Made by a program: the position numbers and the translations under genes. A stretch of DNA of 64,000 nt from Rhodanobacter sp. L36 (GTDB lineage Bacteria; Pseudomonadota; Gammaproteobacteria; Xanthomonadales; Rhodanobacteraceae), in contig NZ_LMUV01000003.1 of NCBI RefSeq assembly GCF_009765755.1, positions 382,402 to 446,401 of the forward strand, in the 5' to 3' direction. Every line of letters begins with the position of its first letter. The stretch's first letter is position 1. Below are positions 62,756 through 64,000 of this stretch, piece by piece. The notes under the pieces are model-generated. The model made no database searches. It was not told the origin of the DNA and saw nothing but the letters and a program-made list of their open reading frames with translations.

Positions 62756-64000
62756 ATGCACACGACGTTGCGCAGCGATCTCGTCGATTTGGATTCCATC
62801 CTCGATCGCGCCCACGCCATGGCAAGCGCCCATCTGCATGGCTTGCCGCACAGGCCGGCCGCGGCGACGTTACCGGCCGACTTCGAGTCGTACACCGAAC
62901 TGCCGACGCAAGGTCTCGGTGCGCTCAAGACGCTACAACGCTTCGAGCGGGATTGGGAAAAACAAATCTCGGGTAGCGCCGGTCCGCGCTACTTTGGTTT
63001 CGTGACCGGTGGCACCACGCCGGCAGCGCTCGCGGCGGACTGGCTGGTCGCCAGCTACGATCAGAACGCGCAGCGCAATGGCGACACCTGTGCGGCGTCG
63101 ATCGAGCTGCAGGCGGTCGATCTTTTGCGCCAGCTATTGCATTGGCCGAAACAGTGGACCGGACTCTGCGTGACTGGCGCCACCATGGCGAACTACGTCG
63201 GCATGGCTCTCGCCAGGCAATGGTACGGCCGACAGCATGGCCGTGATATCGCGGACGAAGGGGTGTGGGGGCTGCCGCCCGTCGCGGTGTTCGCTGGCGC
63301 GGCGCACTCCAGCACGCACAAGGCCCTGAGCATGGCGGGCATCGGGCGCAAGCAACTGCAGTCGCTGCCGCTGCTGGATGGTCGCGAAGCGATGGATGTC
63401 TCCGCGCTGGAACGCGAGCTGATTCTGCGCAACGGCGAGCCATGCATCGTGGTCGCCAGTGCCGGCACCGTGAACACGGTGGACTTCGATGATCTCGTTG
63501 CGATCGGTGCGTTGAAATCCCGGTTTCCTTTCTGGCTGCACGTGGATGCCGCATTCGGCGGCATTGCGGCGGCTTCGGAGAGACATCGGCATTTGCTGGC
63601 GGGCATCGAAGCGGCGGACTCGGTCACGGTGGACGCGCACAAGTGGCTCAACGTTCCGTACGACTGCGCGCTGGTCTACACCCCACACATCGCGCTGCAG
63701 CTGGAAGTGTTTCAGAACCAGTCGCCGTATCTCAACGCGCCGCGGGCGGTGCCGGATAACTATCTGCATCTCGCACCGGAGAATTCGCGTCGCTTCCGCG
63801 CGCTCCCGCTGTGGATGACCTTGCTCGCCTACGGCCGCGAAGGCCATGCCGAACTGGTGGAACGCAATTGTGCGTCTGCGCAACTGCTCGGCAGGCTGCT
63901 CGAAAGCGATCCCTTGTTCAAGCTGGCGGCACCGGTTCGTCTCAACGTGGTGTGCTTTGCACTGGCGAATGACGATGCCGGGGCTTTGCGGCGCCTGCAG
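62756..64000 (+). CDS. PLP-dependent decarboxylase (group II), 3' end outside window
   Basis: The first 415 residues of a group II amino-acid decarboxylase/sphingosine-1-phosphate-lyase-like enzyme; the gene continues past the right edge. Family motifs include GFVTGGTTPAALAADWLV, TGATMANYVGMALARQW, AHSSTHKALSMAGIG, the PLP-binding HVDAAFGGIAAAS, and K296 in TVDAHKWLNVPYDCAL. The substrate (for example tyrosine, tryptophan, glutamate or aspartate) cannot be assigned. It lies 43 bases after sufS, perhaps on the same transcript. Confidence 0.9.
   Translation, partial: MHTTLRSDLVDLDSILDRAHAMASAHLHGLPHRPAAATLPADFESYTELPTQGLGALKTLQRFERDWEKQISGSAGPRYFGFVTGGTTPAALAADWLVASYDQNAQRNGDTCAASIELQAVDLLRQLLHWPKQWTGLCVTGATMANYVGMALARQWYGRQHGRDIADEGVWGLPPVAVFAGAAHSSTHKALSMAGIGRKQLQSLPLLDGREAMDVSALERELILRNGEPCIVVASAGTVNTVDFDDLVAIGALKSRFPFWLHVDAAFGGIAAASERHRHLLAGIEAADSVTVDAHKWLNVPYDCALVYTPHIALQLEVFQNQSPYLNAPRAVPDNYLHLAPENSRRFRALPLWMTLLAYGREGHAELVERNCASAQLLGRLLESDPLFKLAAPVRLNVVCFALANDDAGALRRLQ

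Overview
The window is GC-rich, densely coded DNA from a gammaproteobacterium. It most resembles the Rhodanobacteraceae/Xanthomonadales (Dyella, Rhodanobacter or Luteibacter type). That placement is inferred from gene content: an Oar-like TonB receptor, a SufR-SufBCDS operon, the tgt-yajC-secD-secF block, the amgK-murU recycling pair and many c-di-GMP proteins. No rRNA, tRNA, CRISPR array, insertion sequence or phage gene was recognised.

Layout. 1-1609 holds the 5' part of a TonB-dependent receptor, preceded by two near-identical palindromes. 2005-6806 (minus strand) holds an osmoprotectant ABC transporter (substrate-binding protein fused to permease, plus ATPase), an EAL protein and an HD-GYP protein. 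7092-9995 is a beta-propeller diguanylate cyclase. 10008-19437 is a mixed block: a GMC oxidoreductase, a PepSY membrane protein behind a Fur-like box, ohr/ohrR with three matching operator-like palindromes, a lipoprotein esterase and a DUF2231/sorbosone-dehydrogenase pair. 19669-29585 has a Tat-type amidase, an M61 peptidase, a second propeller diguanylate cyclase, a Tat-type threonine-aldolase-like enzyme and a third diguanylate cyclase.

The most notable locus is 29597-30777. A tetrapyrrole-methylase-fold protein, closely resembling the split-borosin N-methyltransferase SonM, is followed by a 95-residue protein that looks like its separate precursor. This is a candidate RiPP system that N-methylates a peptide backbone. 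The precursor is odd because it ends in an acidic, proline-rich tail.

31098-37331 carries a small Cys-rich exported protein, a methyltransferase, an exported peroxiredoxin, a GtrA protein, a TPR lipoprotein, a flavin monooxygenase and a GST-like protein. 37376-44831 is a catabolic cluster: GalB-like hydratase, outer-membrane porin, DctA-like carrier, dihydroxyphthalate-decarboxylase-like protein, LigI-like amidohydrolase, LigK/GalC aldolase, and a divergent LysR regulator with two helix-turn-helix domains. Together the enzymes could convert 2-pyrone-4,6-dicarboxylate or 4-oxalomesaconate to pyruvate and oxaloacetate, but no ring-cleavage enzyme is present. 44878-56680 is mostly housekeeping: Tgt, the Sec accessory proteins, peptidoglycan recycling, and glnK-amtB behind a sigma-54-like promoter. 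56906-62713 is the suf operon, interrupted by a lipoprotein gene. The window ends inside a PLP-dependent decarboxylase gene.
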